Source of the DNA: Isotricha intestinalis
Lineage: Eukaryota; Ciliophora; Litostomatea; Vestibuliferida; Isotrichidae
NCBI GenBank assembly: GCA_023807065.1
Contig: JAJJLU010000026.1
Location: 1 to 38,396, forward strand
Length of the DNA stretch: 38,396 bases
Reading direction: 5' to 3'
Shown here: positions 1-10,758 of the stretch, in pieces
Layout of the letters: each line of letters starts with the position of its first letter
Numbering within the stretch: the first letter of the stretch is position 1
The notes under the pieces: generated by a model
The model's input: only the letters and a program-made list of their open reading frames with translations
Database searches by the model: none
What the model was told of the DNA's origin: nothing
Position numbers and translations under genes: made by a program

Positions 1-63
1 CCCCAATCCCCAATCCCCAATCCCCAATCCCCAATCCCCAATCCCCAATCCCCAATCCCCAAT
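1..63. repeat. Left telomere, (CCCCAAT)9
   Basis: Nine perfect tandem copies of the 7-mer CCCCAAT begin at the first base and stop abruptly at position 63, after which the sequence is A/T-rich. The C-rich strand reads 5'->3' into the chromosome, as it must at a left telomere, and the far end of the window carries the complementary G-rich repeat. The unit resembles ciliate telomeres (CCCCAA in Tetrahymena, CCCCAAAA in spirotrichs) but has an extra T. At 63 bp or more it is longer than the fixed 20-bp double-stranded telomeres of Oxytricha-type nanochromosomes. Confidence 0.97.
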
Positions 64-1085
64 TTTTGACTATCATATAGATTATAAATATAATATTTAT
101 TTTAATTAATATTGAAAAATAAATAAAATTAACTTAATTTTAAAATAACTATAAATTTATAAATTATAAGTTATAAAAAAATGTAATGGGAAAAAATTAA
201 AAAGTTAAAAATGAATAATTGTGTATTTTTGGTTCCTCCAAAAAAGAGGAATATGGTAACATTAAAAAATCTTCCTAATGGAATAAACAAAAATATTGAA
301 AATATAATCAAATAATAAATAAATAAGAAAATACAAAAATAAAAATCCCCATATATTATATATTTATCAATAAATGATGAAGAGAATAATTAATACAGAA
401 TTGTTCCATTTCCAAAATATAATAGAGGGAATCTTTTAAACAAAAATAACTTAAAAATTCATATCTTAAGGATTTATATTAAATATTTTGAAAAACTATT
501 TCAAATAAAATTCAATGATATATTTTACGTTTATTATCATTTGAGATAATTTATAATTTTTTTTGCATCTCAAAGAAGATTAAATAATATATTAAGAATT
601 ATAAGGCTATGTTTAAATTTCAGGAAAAATTAATGGTTATATGAATTAAAAAACAATGATAACATTCTAAATTTTTCAATGTCTTTGTGAAGAAAATGAT
701 ATAAATTAATCATCATTTTAAACTTAAATGTTTAACATTTTATACCCTAGACACATAAAACAATTTTTCAATGTTGAATGTTCAAACAATCTCATGAATA
801 AAACAAATAAAAATTAAATTGAAAATAGACTTATCCTTTTTATAAAATTCTCTATGATGTGTAATGGATAGGATTAATTTATTTAATTATTTATGAAATT
901 ATATTTTATCTAAGAAAATTTACTTGTTATAAATACTTTAAGTGAAAATTAATTACTTTTTTATTTTTTAAAATATATAATATTGTTAAATTGAAAAAAT
1001 ATATCTTTATATCAACCTAAAATAAACATATTTATATCGATAATTAATTCAATAATTATTTTTTAAATTTAAATAAATATAGTTT
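64..1085. other. Left subtelomeric region without an intact gene
   Basis: About 1 kb of A/T-rich DNA lies between the telomere and the first intact gene. The first 150 bases are almost pure A/T. From 211 to about 735 a plus-strand frame reads like protein but is interrupted by stops; it is described separately. From about 740 to 1085 I see only A/T-rich sequence, presumably including the promoter and 5' UTR of the MORN-repeat gene. No RNA gene was recognised. Confidence 0.7.
211..735 (+). pseudogene. Stop-interrupted protein-like frame in left subtelomere
   Basis: Starting at ATG 211 one frame reads on as plausible protein (it begins MNNCVFLVPPKKRNMVTLKN) until a TAA at 733. It is interrupted by TAA at 313, 316, 340, 391, 547 and 631, and then by TGA at 691 and 700. 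Random DNA this A/T-rich should give roughly 16 stops in the 157 codons before 680, but only six are present. Proline, glycine, arginine and cysteine codons are far commoner than in the flanking spacer. Every TAA is one C-to-T change from CAA, the main Gln codon here. I do not recognise the family. The simplest reading is a decayed subtelomeric gene copy. A gene with TAA read as Gln is possible but contradicted by the rest of the chromosome. Confidence 0.45.
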
Positions 1086-3674
1086 ATGGAAGAAGAAGAA
1101 TATATAGGAGATTATTATAATAATGATAATTATTTACATTGTCCTAATTGTATTCAGCAATCTTTGTTTGGAATTAATAATAAAAATAATAAAATATTTA
1201 TTAAATATAAATGTAGAAATAATCATATGGGAGAAATGACTATAAATGAATATTATAAAGAAATAGAAAATAATTCAATTTATAAAATGATTTGTAAATA
1301 CTGTGAAAAATTAGATGAAAATATGAAATATTGTTATGAATGTGAAGATTCATTTTGTTCTAAAAAAGAATGTTTAGAAAAACATAAAAGAAATAATCAT
1401 AATAAAATTATATTTATAAAACATTTTGATAATATATGTTTAAATGATTTAGAAGATTGTAAAAAATGTGAGTTAAATTTATATAATGAATTAGATGAAA
1501 AAATAATAGAAAATATTAAAAATGAAATTAAAGAAATTGAAAAAAAAAGAAAAGAAATAATTAAAAAAATTAAAAATTATATTTCAGATTTAAATAAAAA
1601 ATTAAATGATTTTAAAGAAAATTCTCAATTAGAAATTAAATTTATAAAAGATTGTTTATATTCATATAAATTAAAAAATGAAGATATATTAAATTATGAA
1701 ATTATTCATAATTTAAAAAATTTAAAGTTTAAAACATTAAGAATTGATATTCCTGAATGTAAAATAAATAATATATTAGAAGATTTTGAAATAGAATCAA
1801 AAAATGTAATATATCCTAAGAATATATTAAATTATGAATTAAATGAAGAATATAGAATGAAAATAATCATTGGTGATAAATGTGTTTTTGAATCTCAAAA
1901 GAATGGATTTATTAAATTAAAAACTGAAATGAATAATGGTGAAAAAGATTATATGATATTTAATATGAAAAAAAAATTGAAAGGAGTATTATATACACCT
2001 TATGGTATAGTAGTTCAAATAAATGGAAAATTTGAAAATAATTTATTTATAGGGAAAATAAATATAATATATAGTGGAAATAAAGATTTATCTCTAAATT
2101 ATTTTAAAGAATTAGGAGAAATAGAAAATATTATTGAACCTAAAAGTATTAAATTAATAAATGGTAATATTGAGATGAAAGTTAAATTTATCCGTGAAAA
2201 TACTACTTTTTATGAAGGAGAAACTAAAAACATGAAAATGGAAGGAAAAGGAATATTATATTTTAATAATGGTAATAAATATGAAGGAGAATTTAAAAAT
2301 GGTTTAAGAGAAGGAAAAGGAATATTATATTATAAAGATGGAGATAAATATGATGGAGAATTTAAAAATGATTCACCAAATGGAAAAGGAATATATTATT
2401 TTAATAATGGTAATAAATATGAAGGAGAATTTAAAAATGGTTTAATAGAAGGAAAAGGAATATTAGATTTTAATAATGGTAATAAATATACAGGAGAATT
2501 TAAAAATAGTTTAATAGAAGGAAAAGGAATATTATATTATAAAAATGAAGATAAATATAATGGAGAATTTAAAAATGGTTTAAGAGAAGGAAAAGGAATA
2601 TTATATTATAAAAATGGAGATAAATATGATGGAGAATGGAAAAATGATTTATTTGAAGGAAAAGGAATATTATATTTTAAAGATGGAGAGCAATATGAAG
2701 GAGAATTTAAAAATGGTTTAATGGAAGGAAAAGGGATATTATTTTTTAAAGATGGACTTAAATATAATGGAGTATTTAAAAATGGTTTAAGAGAAGGAAA
2801 AGGAATATTATATTATAAAAATGGAGATAATTATGAAGGAGAATGGAAAAATGATTTATTTGAAGGAAAAGGAATATTATATTTTAATAATGGTAATAAA
2901 TATGAAGGAGAATTTAAAAATGGTTTAATAGAAGGAAAAGGAATATTATATTATAAAAATGGAGATAAATATGATGGAGAATTTAAAAATGGTTTAATGG
3001 AAGGAAAAGGAATATATTATTTTAAAGATGGAGATAAATATGATGGGGAATTTAAAAATGATTCACCAAATGGTAAAGGAATATATTATTTTAAAGATGG
3101 AGATAAATATGATGGAGAATTTAAAAATGGTTTAATGGAAGGAAAAGGAATATATTATTATAAAAATGGAGATAAATATAATGGAGAATGGAAAAATAGC
3201 TTAATAGAAGGAAAAGGAATGTATTATTTTAAAGATGGAAATAAATATGAAGGAGAATTTAAAAATGGTTCAATAAAAGGAAAAGGAATATATTATTTTA
3301 AAGATGGAAATAAATATGAAGGAGAATTTAAAAATAGTTTAAGAGAAGGAAAAGGAATATTATATTTTAATAATGGTAATAAATATAATGGAGAATTTAA
3401 AAATGGTTTAATGGAAGGAAAAGGAATATATTATTTTAAAGATGGAGATATATATAATGGAGAATTTAAAAATAATAAAAGAAATGGAAAAGGAATATTA
3501 TTTTTTAAAGAAGGACTTATATATAATGGAGAATGGAAAAATGATTTATGTGAAGGAAAAGGAGAATTAATAAATAATAAAGGAAATAAAATAATAGGAA
3601 TTTTTAAAAAAGGTAAACCTTATGGTACACAAATATATATAAATCAATCAAATATATTTTTTAATAATTTTTAA
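1086..3674 (+). CDS. B-box zinc finger / MORN-repeat protein (862 aa)
   Basis: The N-terminus holds a Cys cluster (C19, C22, C43, H47) followed by a B-box-like zinc finger (C70-x2-C73, C83-x2-C86, C91, C96, H100, H105). A Lys/Glu-rich helix, likely coiled coil, covers about 135-195, and an unassigned globular stretch about 215-370. From residue 376 to about 840 there are 20 tandem 23-residue MORN repeats with the core YxGEFKNGxxEGKGI, plus one degenerate copy. MORN arrays form elongated beta structures that bind membranes, lipids or cytoskeletal partners, and in protists they are common in cortical and ciliary scaffolds. A structural role is therefore inferred, not shown. The ATG follows an A/T leader and is the first in frame. 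The stop is TAA, and the next gene starts only 59 nt downstream on the same strand. Confidence 0.9.
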   Translation: MEEEEYIGDYYNNDNYLHCPNCIQQSLFGINNKNNKIFIKYKCRNNHMGEMTINEYYKEIENNSIYKMICKYCEKLDENMKYCYECEDSFCSKKECLEKHKRNNHNKIIFIKHFDNICLNDLEDCKKCELNLYNELDEKIIENIKNEIKEIEKKRKEIIKKIKNYISDLNKKLNDFKENSQLEIKFIKDCLYSYKLKNEDILNYEIIHNLKNLKFKTLRIDIPECKINNILEDFEIESKNVIYPKNILNYELNEEYRMKIIIGDKCVFESQKNGFIKLKTEMNNGEKDYMIFNMKKKLKGVLYTPYGIVVQINGKFENNLFIGKINIIYSGNKDLSLNYFKELGEIENIIEPKSIKLINGNIEMKVKFIRENTTFYEGETKNMKMEGKGILYFNNGNKYEGEFKNGLREGKGILYYKDGDKYDGEFKNDSPNGKGIYYFNNGNKYEGEFKNGLIEGKGILDFNNGNKYTGEFKNSLIEGKGILYYKNEDKYNGEFKNGLREGKGILYYKNGDKYDGEWKNDLFEGKGILYFKDGEQYEGEFKNGLMEGKGILFFKDGLKYNGVFKNGLREGKGILYYKNGDNYEGEWKNDLFEGKGILYFNNGNKYEGEFKNGLIEGKGILYYKNGDKYDGEFKNGLMEGKGIYYFKDGDKYDGEFKNDSPNGKGIYYFKDGDKYDGEFKNGLMEGKGIYYYKNGDKYNGEWKNSLIEGKGMYYFKDGNKYEGEFKNGSIKGKGIYYFKDGNKYEGEFKNSLREGKGILYFNNGNKYNGEFKNGLMEGKGIYYFKDGDIYNGEFKNNKRNGKGILFFKEGLIYNGEWKNDLCEGKGELINNKGNKIIGIFKKGKPYGTQIYINQSNIFFNNF
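2207..3615 (+). repeat. 69-bp tandem repeat array encoding MORN units
   Basis: About 20 head-to-tail units of 69 bp encode the MORN repeats. Many units are nearly identical at the DNA level, with the same codons for the EFKNG and GKGI cores. Some units recur in blocks: the variant with DSPNG appears twice (about 2350 and 3050). This suggests recent expansion or gene-conversion homogenisation, and it makes the stretch prone to assembly collapse. Confidence 0.9.
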
Positions 3675-3733
3675 TGATAATTCAAATAAATTTAAAAAAA
3701 AGAATAATTAATTATATCAAAAAATAAAAACAA

Positions 3734-6700
3734 ATGTTAGAAGATGAAAATAATGAAAATACAGAATCAACTCAAGATAAAACGAATAAACAAAAAGATC
3801 TTTTAGAAAAATTAAAAAACATTCAAAATGAAATTTATATGTCATTGTGGAGAGACACAGATAAAGTTAAAGAAATAAAAGAAACACATAATTTTTTAAA
3901 TGAAATTTTAAAAAAAGAATCAATAGAAGAAATTGAATCACAAATATTTAACAATAATGAAAATTGTTTTGAATATTTTTTAAATGAATTTTCAAAAAAT
4001 GTAATAACAAATTTATTAAAACAAACTGTAGTATATGGTGAAAATGGAGAAGATTGTGCTTTTGAAGTTCTTTTAGATTATACAAAAATATTTTTAAAAA
4101 TATTAACCTTAAATGATAAAAAAATATATAAATTTTATAATATATTAGAAACAATAAAAGAAATATTTGATGATAATCAAAATTTTTATAATTTAACAAA
4201 TTATTATTATTATAATTATAAAGGTAAAAATCCCAATTCAAAAAAATATATAAAATATAATGAATATAATGAAAATTATTTACCAAAAAAAAATACAATA
4301 TCAATATCTGAATTAAAAGAAGGAGATGAAATAGATGTTTTAATTAAAAATCAAGATTATTTTTATAATCAAATATGGGTAAGAGGAACAATATTATCAA
4401 TAGATGAAAAAATATTTTCAGTTAAAATATTGAATAAACATGAACCTTTATCAATAAATTTTTCTTCTTTTGAATATGCTAAAAAAGGTTCTTTTACTGA
4501 AGATTGGGATTGGAGATTAAATTTAAAAGAAGGAGATATAATAGATTGTTATAAAAAAAAAAAATATTTTCCTGCTACAATAATTAAAAGAATAGATGAA
4601 GATAATAAATTAGAATATAAAGTTTCTTTTAGAATATACATTAATAGTGTTGAAAATATTGATAAATATAAATTTTTTTATCCTAATAAAAATATTGAAA
4701 TTGATGAAGAAAGAAATGAACAATTCATTGGAGAAAGTAAATTAAATGATGAAACAATTAAAATGAGTAGTAAAAGATTAAAAAAAAAAGATTCTAAAAT
4801 ATTTTTAAATGAAGTTGTTTCAATTGATGAAGATTTTTGTTTAGATGATTTTATTAATGATGTTGATTCTAATGGAAAAAAAACTATTACAATTGGAAAA
4901 AATGAAAATTATAAATATTACTTTAATTCTCTATTAAATGAATTTGGAAATTTAAATGGTTTTGATATTATTTTAGATTTTCTTAAAAATAAAAAATTTC
5001 AAATTGAAAATACTGATTCTAAAAATAATTGTAATATAATTGGTAATAGTGATAATGATATTAATGAAAACTATGATAATGAAATTCTAATATTAATTTT
5101 TAAAATTTTTAAAGTTGCGATTCCTTATTTTTATAAACCAATATTAATTAAATATTCAAAAGAATTAATAAATACAATTTTTAAATTTTTTGATGATTTA
5201 TCTCAAAATGATTTAAAATATTTAAAAAAAGAAATAATTGAATTAGCATCAGATATATTAAAAGAATGTTCTCAATTTTTATCAAAAGAATCTAATAAGG
5301 AAGAATACTTATTTTTAAATGATACATTTAATGTAAATTTAGCAATTAAAATGCTAAAAACATCATATTTAGGTCAAAGAATAAATGCAATTAAAAAAAT
5401 AAGTGATTTAATAAGAATGAATAATGATGATAATTTTAGTCAAAAATTATTAAAGATATTAAAAAAAAATAATATAATTTATGAGATTTTTGGTCCAAAT
5501 AATCATTCACAATTAATAAGTAAAAGTAAAGAAATAATAGAATTTTTATTTCTTCATAATGAACTTTCAGAAGAAGAATTAAATTTAATTTGGAATGCTA
5601 CAGAATCAGGTGATTTAGACCAGAAAAAAATAATTCTAAAAATTTTTAATGAAATTATTATAATGAATCAAATTCCTAATGAAATAATAATGAAACTTTT
5701 AAATTCAAATATTGATAAAAAATCTAATGGAAATGAGATGACAGATGAAGAAATTGATTTTATTTTTAATTTAATGAATAAATTAAATGATAAGGAAAAC
5801 ATTGAAAAATGCTTAAATTTTTTTATTAATTATGTAAAGGAAATTCCAAATAATAATATTTTAAAAAAAATTCTTAAAATTATTGAAAATCATTCTGAAT
5901 ATAAAGAATTAGTAGTTTTAAAAGCTCTTGATTATTTTCAAAATGACAAAAGTTTCTTTGTTGGATATAAATTATTAAGATCATTTATTAATAGTTATAA
6001 ATGTGGATTGGACACTGTAATTCAAAATAATAAACTTATAAATATTTATAAGAAATCTTTTAATGATTATTTTAATAACAAAGATAAAATTAATAAAAGT
6101 GAACATGATAAAAAAGTTAAAAATATAATTGATTTTTTTTTCCTTTTAATTAAAAAAAATATTTGGGATATCGAAAAAGATTTTCCAATAACTTTTCTAT
6201 TTAATAATTTGGTATTAAATAAATATAATGAAAATGATGAAATATTATTTTATAAAGTAGTAAAACAATTAAAAAATGAATATAAAAGTGAAATATCAGA
6301 AAAATTATTTCAATTTTATTTAGATATAATAAATAAAAATTCAAATATTTTATTATTAGATGGTTTTATATCTTTTGTAAATTTATTTGTTGAAATAAAT
6401 GACGATGAAAAATTACTTTCTTTCACAGATGAATCAAATGGAATTTATGAATTTAAAATATATAATAATTTTTTACCAAATAATTTAAAAGGTTTTCCAG
6501 AATTAATAAAATTAATATTTGAAAATGAAAATCCTGAAATAATAAAAAGAGGAAATGATTTAATTAATAAATTATATTGTAATAATTCAGATGAATTAGT
6601 TGATTTATGTCTTGAACAAATAAATAATTCAAATAATAATATTAATATTGTTTTAAGAAGTATTTCAATATTAAAAAAATTAATTTATATAAATGAAGAA

Positions 6701-9700
6701 AATGGAACTGCAAATGTTATACCACATTTTGCTTTATTAAAAGGAGAAACAATAATAATAAGATTTATAAATGACGAAAAATCAAATAGTTATTTTGAAT
6801 TAAAAATGAATGATAATGATACAATATATGATATGAAAAAAAATTTAACTAAAAAATTAAATTATCATACGGATTTTCTTAAATTAGAATTATTGCTCCC
6901 TGATGATAATAATGATAATTCAAATTATAGTTATAATAATAATAGAATAGAAATAGAAAGAAAAGATAATGGAAAAACATTAAAAGAAATGAATTTTTCT
7001 ATTAATAGGATAAATGAAATTTATTTCCAAAAAAATAATTTAGAAAATAGTATTCCAAGAAAAGATATCTTAGATAAAGACAATAAAAATGTAATAGGAG
7101 AAGTAAAAAAAATATTTAATGAATGGTTTAATAAATATTCAGAAGATAATAAAATGTATGTTAAAAATATTATAAAATTTATCAAAGATACAACAAAATC
7201 AATAGAAGAAATTGAAGCTAATGATAAAAGAGTTGTTAATTTATTAAGTAAATCAAAAAATAATGATTATATTGAAAGAGATGAATTTATTAATTGGTAT
7301 ATTGATTATGCAAAAAGAAAAAAAGGAATTGTCACTCATTATATTATTAATATGGGTTATAGACCTGATTTAGTTAAAATTAATAAAAGTTATTTTTATG
7401 AAAATAAAGACAAAGAAAAAATGATTAGATTTAAATTAGGTAATAATTTAAATTTTATTCAAAAACTTTTTAATTTTACGAATTTTGAAAAGGGAAATTT
7501 GGAAGTTTTTAATTTTTTAATTATGTTATCCACTAATTCAGTTATTTTTAATGATATTATTAATTTAAAAAATTACAATAATTATGATATCATTGATTGG
7601 AGTTTTTATTTTTATAAAAATCAAAATTTATATTATTTTTATTATGTTTGTTTCATTATTGAACATTTTATTGAAAATTTTAATCAAAATGATGATTTCA
7701 AAAATTGGATTCGTGCTTTTATTAAAAATGATGGTTATAAATATTTATTTGAAGTTTTCATTAAACAAATAAAGATAATTTTAAAAATAAATGATATGAA
7801 AGAAAATATTAATATGTTAACCTTTGGAATATTATTAAAAATAATTAAAGAAATTTATCTATTAACTGATAATAAAGAAAATACAAATAAAGATAATAAT
7901 TTGGATGATGACAATTCGATATTTAATTATTTAAAAAATGAAAATTTAATTAATAAAATAACTGAAAATTTTAGAGATAAAAAAATGTTTTATTCATTAA
8001 TGAATATTGTTTCAAAATTCATTGAAAAAGAAAACACTCATTTAATAAGTGAAATTTTAGAAATATTAATCAATTCAATTTTAAATATAAATGATAATTC
8101 AATTGAAGAATATTTAATAAATTTAATAATTAAAGGATTAAATTCAAATAATCAAGACATAGGAAAAATTTTTAATGATTCAATGAACATTATTTTAAAA
8201 GTAAATAAAGAATTGTTAGGAAAATTATTTGAAAAAATATCAAATATTTTTATTAAGGAAGAACCTCAAATAATAAATAATTATTTAATAGAAAGTTTTA
8301 AAAAATTAATTCAATTTAATTTATTCAAGAATAATGTAAAAACAAAATTTAATATTAATGAGTATGCAGAAAAATTGGTAAAAGATATAAATGATGAATT
8401 ATCAATAAATCTAAATAATCCTAAAATTCCAGATAATAAATTAATAAATGAAATTTCCATATTATCAGTTATCATAGAAAAAAACACTGAAATAAGAAAT
8501 AATATAAATGAAAAAACTAATTTATTTGATAACTTATTAAATAATATAATATTTAATTCCTCAAAATCAGAAAAAGAAGAAGAAACTATAATGACAGATT
8601 CGAATAACAATAATGAAGAAGAAGAAAAAATGGAATTTATAAATATAGATACTTTAAATAATTCAAGTTCAAATAGATTAAATAATATTAATCTCCAAAA
8701 TGAATGTTATAATTTAACTTTAAGATTACTTAAATTTAATTTAATAAATTTTAATAAATTTTTCGATTTAGAAAACATAAATAAAAAAAACATAAACAAC
8801 GACAATGATACTGATACAAAACAAAATTATATAAATCATTATTATAAAAAAAAAAATGGTTATGTAGGTTTAAAAAATTTAGGTTGTATATGTTATATGA
8901 ATAGTACAATGCAACAATTATTTATGATTTCTACATTACGTTATTCAATTCTTCGATTTTCTGATAATAAAAAAAAAAATAATATAACTTCAAATGAAAA
9001 TTTTTATAGACAAAATGAACAAATTGATGATAATATGTTTCATCAATGTCAAAAATTATTTTCTTATTTATTATTATCTCAAAAAGTTGATTATAATCCT
9101 TTTGGATTTACATATGCGTTTAAAGATATTGATGGAAATCCTACTAAATTATATGAACAAAAAGATGCTCAAGAATTTTTAGCAATATTTTTAGATAGAT
9201 TAGAACAATCTTCAAAAAACACAAAATATAAGAATTTAATTTATAATATTTTTGGTATTAAATATTGCTCTTTAATTACTTGTTTATCGTGTGGGAAAGT
9301 TTCTTATAAATTTGATCCTTCTGTTTTTTTAAGTGTAGAAGTTAAAAATATGAAAACTTTATATGATTCTTTAGATAAATATATTCATGAAGAATATATT
9401 GATGGATATGATTGTGAAGGTTGTAAAAAAAAGTGTAGAATATCAAAAAGAAATATATTAACTTCATTGCCTAATGTTTTAATAATTCATTTACAAAGAA
9501 TATTTTATAATTGGGAAATTGAACATAATGAAAAAATAAATTCTCGTTTAGAATTTCAAAAAGAAATAAATATGAAAAATTATACAATTGAACATTTATT
9601 AAATGAGAAAAATAAAGAAGAAAATATATATTATAGATGTGATGAATATTATAATTATTATTTAGTTGGAGTGATTATTCATATTGGATCAGCAGATGCA

Positions 9701-10666
9701 GGTCATTATTATTCTTATATAAATACAATTAGAGAAGGAGAAGGCAATATCAGTTATTTTAATCCAAAAGATGAAAATTGCTTAAATTCATGGTTAGAAT
9801 TTAATGATAGTACAATAAGTACATTTGATATTGAAAATTTAAAAGATGAAGCCTTTGGTGGAAGTTATGATGATGATAATAATAATTATTATAATTTCAG
9901 AAGTTGGAATAGAGAAAAAACTAAAAATGCTTATTTATTAGTTTATGAAAGATTAGTTAAAAATCCTAATATTATATTTATAGATAAAAAAGAAATTGAA
10001 AATAATGTTTTAAATAATATTAATATTATTGACTTTAAAGAAGAAGATGAAAAAAAAATTTATAAAGAAAATGACATGATGAGATATTATGATAAAAATA
10101 ATTTAAATGAATATAATAAGAAATGTAATGAATTATATAGTAAAATATTCCATAATTTAAAAACGGATGAATATTTTAAATATATTCCTTTTTATTTTTA
10201 TAAAAATAATAGAAAAGTTCCTAAAATTTACTACGATGAAATAATAAATGATAATCAAATATTTTGTAAAACTAAAGATATTCCTCAATATTCTGATTTT
10301 TTAGACAAAGTGATTTCTCTTCTTGAAGAAGCAACTTCAAAAGAAATTGATAATTTAACTAATGAAAATGCTGTTAAAATAGTAAATATATTTTTAAATT
10401 ATATTGCAGAGAATATTTCAAATAAAAATAATACTACATATTTACATAATGGAAGAATTAGATTAACTAAAATTATTGAAAAAAATAGTGAATTATTTAA
10501 AGAACCTATTTTAAAATTTTTAAATGAAAAAGATGATGAAATAAAACATATATTAAGATTTGAAACAGGGGATAATGTCAATGAACTCAATGAATTAAAT
10601 AATAAAATTCAATCAATTTATAATCTTAATTCATATGATAAAAATCATCAAATGTTTTTAAATTAA
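3734..10666 (+). CDS. Giant ubiquitin-specific protease, USP9X/USP24/USP34-like (2310 aa)
   Basis: A cysteine deubiquitinase expected to cleave ubiquitin from proteins. The catalytic domain spans about residues 1708-2090. The Cys box GLKNLGCICYMNST has catalytic C1720, the His box GSADAGHYYSY has H1991, and the third residue is N2024 or D2025 in WLEFNDS. A zinc-ribbon uses C1850/C1853 and C1894/C1897. Upstream are two Tudor/Agenet-like beta units starting LKEGD (about 192-316), a long alpha-helical region probably of ARM/HEAT type, a ubiquitin-like domain (about 1003-1090), and a helical EF-hand-like stretch (about 1120-1215). Length and order fit the very large USP9X/USP24/USP34 group. All catalytic motifs are intact and there is no intron across 6.9 kb. 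The gene is convergent with the next one, 92 nt away. Substrates cannot be predicted. Confidence 0.95.
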   Translation: MLEDENNENTESTQDKTNKQKDLLEKLKNIQNEIYMSLWRDTDKVKEIKETHNFLNEILKKESIEEIESQIFNNNENCFEYFLNEFSKNVITNLLKQTVVYGENGEDCAFEVLLDYTKIFLKILTLNDKKIYKFYNILETIKEIFDDNQNFYNLTNYYYYNYKGKNPNSKKYIKYNEYNENYLPKKNTISISELKEGDEIDVLIKNQDYFYNQIWVRGTILSIDEKIFSVKILNKHEPLSINFSSFEYAKKGSFTEDWDWRLNLKEGDIIDCYKKKKYFPATIIKRIDEDNKLEYKVSFRIYINSVENIDKYKFFYPNKNIEIDEERNEQFIGESKLNDETIKMSSKRLKKKDSKIFLNEVVSIDEDFCLDDFINDVDSNGKKTITIGKNENYKYYFNSLLNEFGNLNGFDIILDFLKNKKFQIENTDSKNNCNIIGNSDNDINENYDNEILILIFKIFKVAIPYFYKPILIKYSKELINTIFKFFDDLSQNDLKYLKKEIIELASDILKECSQFLSKESNKEEYLFLNDTFNVNLAIKMLKTSYLGQRINAIKKISDLIRMNNDDNFSQKLLKILKKNNIIYEIFGPNNHSQLISKSKEIIEFLFLHNELSEEELNLIWNATESGDLDQKKIILKIFNEIIIMNQIPNEIIMKLLNSNIDKKSNGNEMTDEEIDFIFNLMNKLNDKENIEKCLNFFINYVKEIPNNNILKKILKIIENHSEYKELVVLKALDYFQNDKSFFVGYKLLRSFINSYKCGLDTVIQNNKLINIYKKSFNDYFNNKDKINKSEHDKKVKNIIDFFFLLIKKNIWDIEKDFPITFLFNNLVLNKYNENDEILFYKVVKQLKNEYKSEISEKLFQFYLDIINKNSNILLLDGFISFVNLFVEINDDEKLLSFTDESNGIYEFKIYNNFLPNNLKGFPELIKLIFENENPEIIKRGNDLINKLYCNNSDELVDLCLEQINNSNNNINIVLRSISILKKLIYINEENGTANVIPHFALLKGETIIIRFINDEKSNSYFELKMNDNDTIYDMKKNLTKKLNYHTDFLKLELLLPDDNNDNSNYSYNNNRIEIERKDNGKTLKEMNFSINRINEIYFQKNNLENSIPRKDILDKDNKNVIGEVKKIFNEWFNKYSEDNKMYVKNIIKFIKDTTKSIEEIEANDKRVVNLLSKSKNNDYIERDEFINWYIDYAKRKKGIVTHYIINMGYRPDLVKINKSYFYENKDKEKMIRFKLGNNLNFIQKLFNFTNFEKGNLEVFNFLIMLSTNSVIFNDIINLKNYNNYDIIDWSFYFYKNQNLYYFYYVCFIIEHFIENFNQNDDFKNWIRAFIKNDGYKYLFEVFIKQIKIILKINDMKENINMLTFGILLKIIKEIYLLTDNKENTNKDNNLDDDNSIFNYLKNENLINKITENFRDKKMFYSLMNIVSKFIEKENTHLISEILEILINSILNINDNSIEEYLINLIIKGLNSNNQDIGKIFNDSMNIILKVNKELLGKLFEKISNIFIKEEPQIINNYLIESFKKLIQFNLFKNNVKTKFNINEYAEKLVKDINDELSINLNNPKIPDNKLINEISILSVIIEKNTEIRNNINEKTNLFDNLLNNIIFNSSKSEKEEETIMTDSNNNNEEEEKMEFINIDTLNNSSSNRLNNINLQNECYNLTLRLLKFNLINFNKFFDLENINKKNINNDNDTDTKQNYINHYYKKKNGYVGLKNLGCICYMNSTMQQLFMISTLRYSILRFSDNKKKNNITSNENFYRQNEQIDDNMFHQCQKLFSYLLLSQKVDYNPFGFTYAFKDIDGNPTKLYEQKDAQEFLAIFLDRLEQSSKNTKYKNLIYNIFGIKYCSLITCLSCGKVSYKFDPSVFLSVEVKNMKTLYDSLDKYIHEEYIDGYDCEGCKKKCRISKRNILTSLPNVLIIHLQRIFYNWEIEHNEKINSRLEFQKEINMKNYTIEHLLNEKNKEENIYYRCDEYYNYYLVGVIIHIGSADAGHYYSYINTIREGEGNISYFNPKDENCLNSWLEFNDSTISTFDIENLKDEAFGGSYDDDNNNYYNFRSWNREKTKNAYLLVYERLVKNPNIIFIDKKEIENNVLNNINIIDFKEEDEKKIYKENDMMRYYDKNNLNEYNKKCNELYSKIFHNLKTDEYFKYIPFYFYKNNRKVPKIYYDEIINDNQIFCKTKDIPQYSDFLDKVISLLEEATSKEIDNLTNENAVKIVNIFLNYIAENISNKNNTTYLHNGRIRLTKIIEKNSELFKEPILKFLNEKDDEIKHILRFETGDNVNELNELNNKIQSIYNLNSYDKNHQMFLN

Positions 10667-10758
10667 TTAAAAGCAATAAAAATATTTATAAAATATTATA
10701 ATATAAAATTTTCTTTATTATCTTTTTTAAAAAATAAAAAAATTAAATAATGATTTAT

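Noticed and set aside
2207..3615. CRISPR-like or satellite array
   Set aside because: The 69-bp units are in-frame MORN codons within a long coding region with no spacers.
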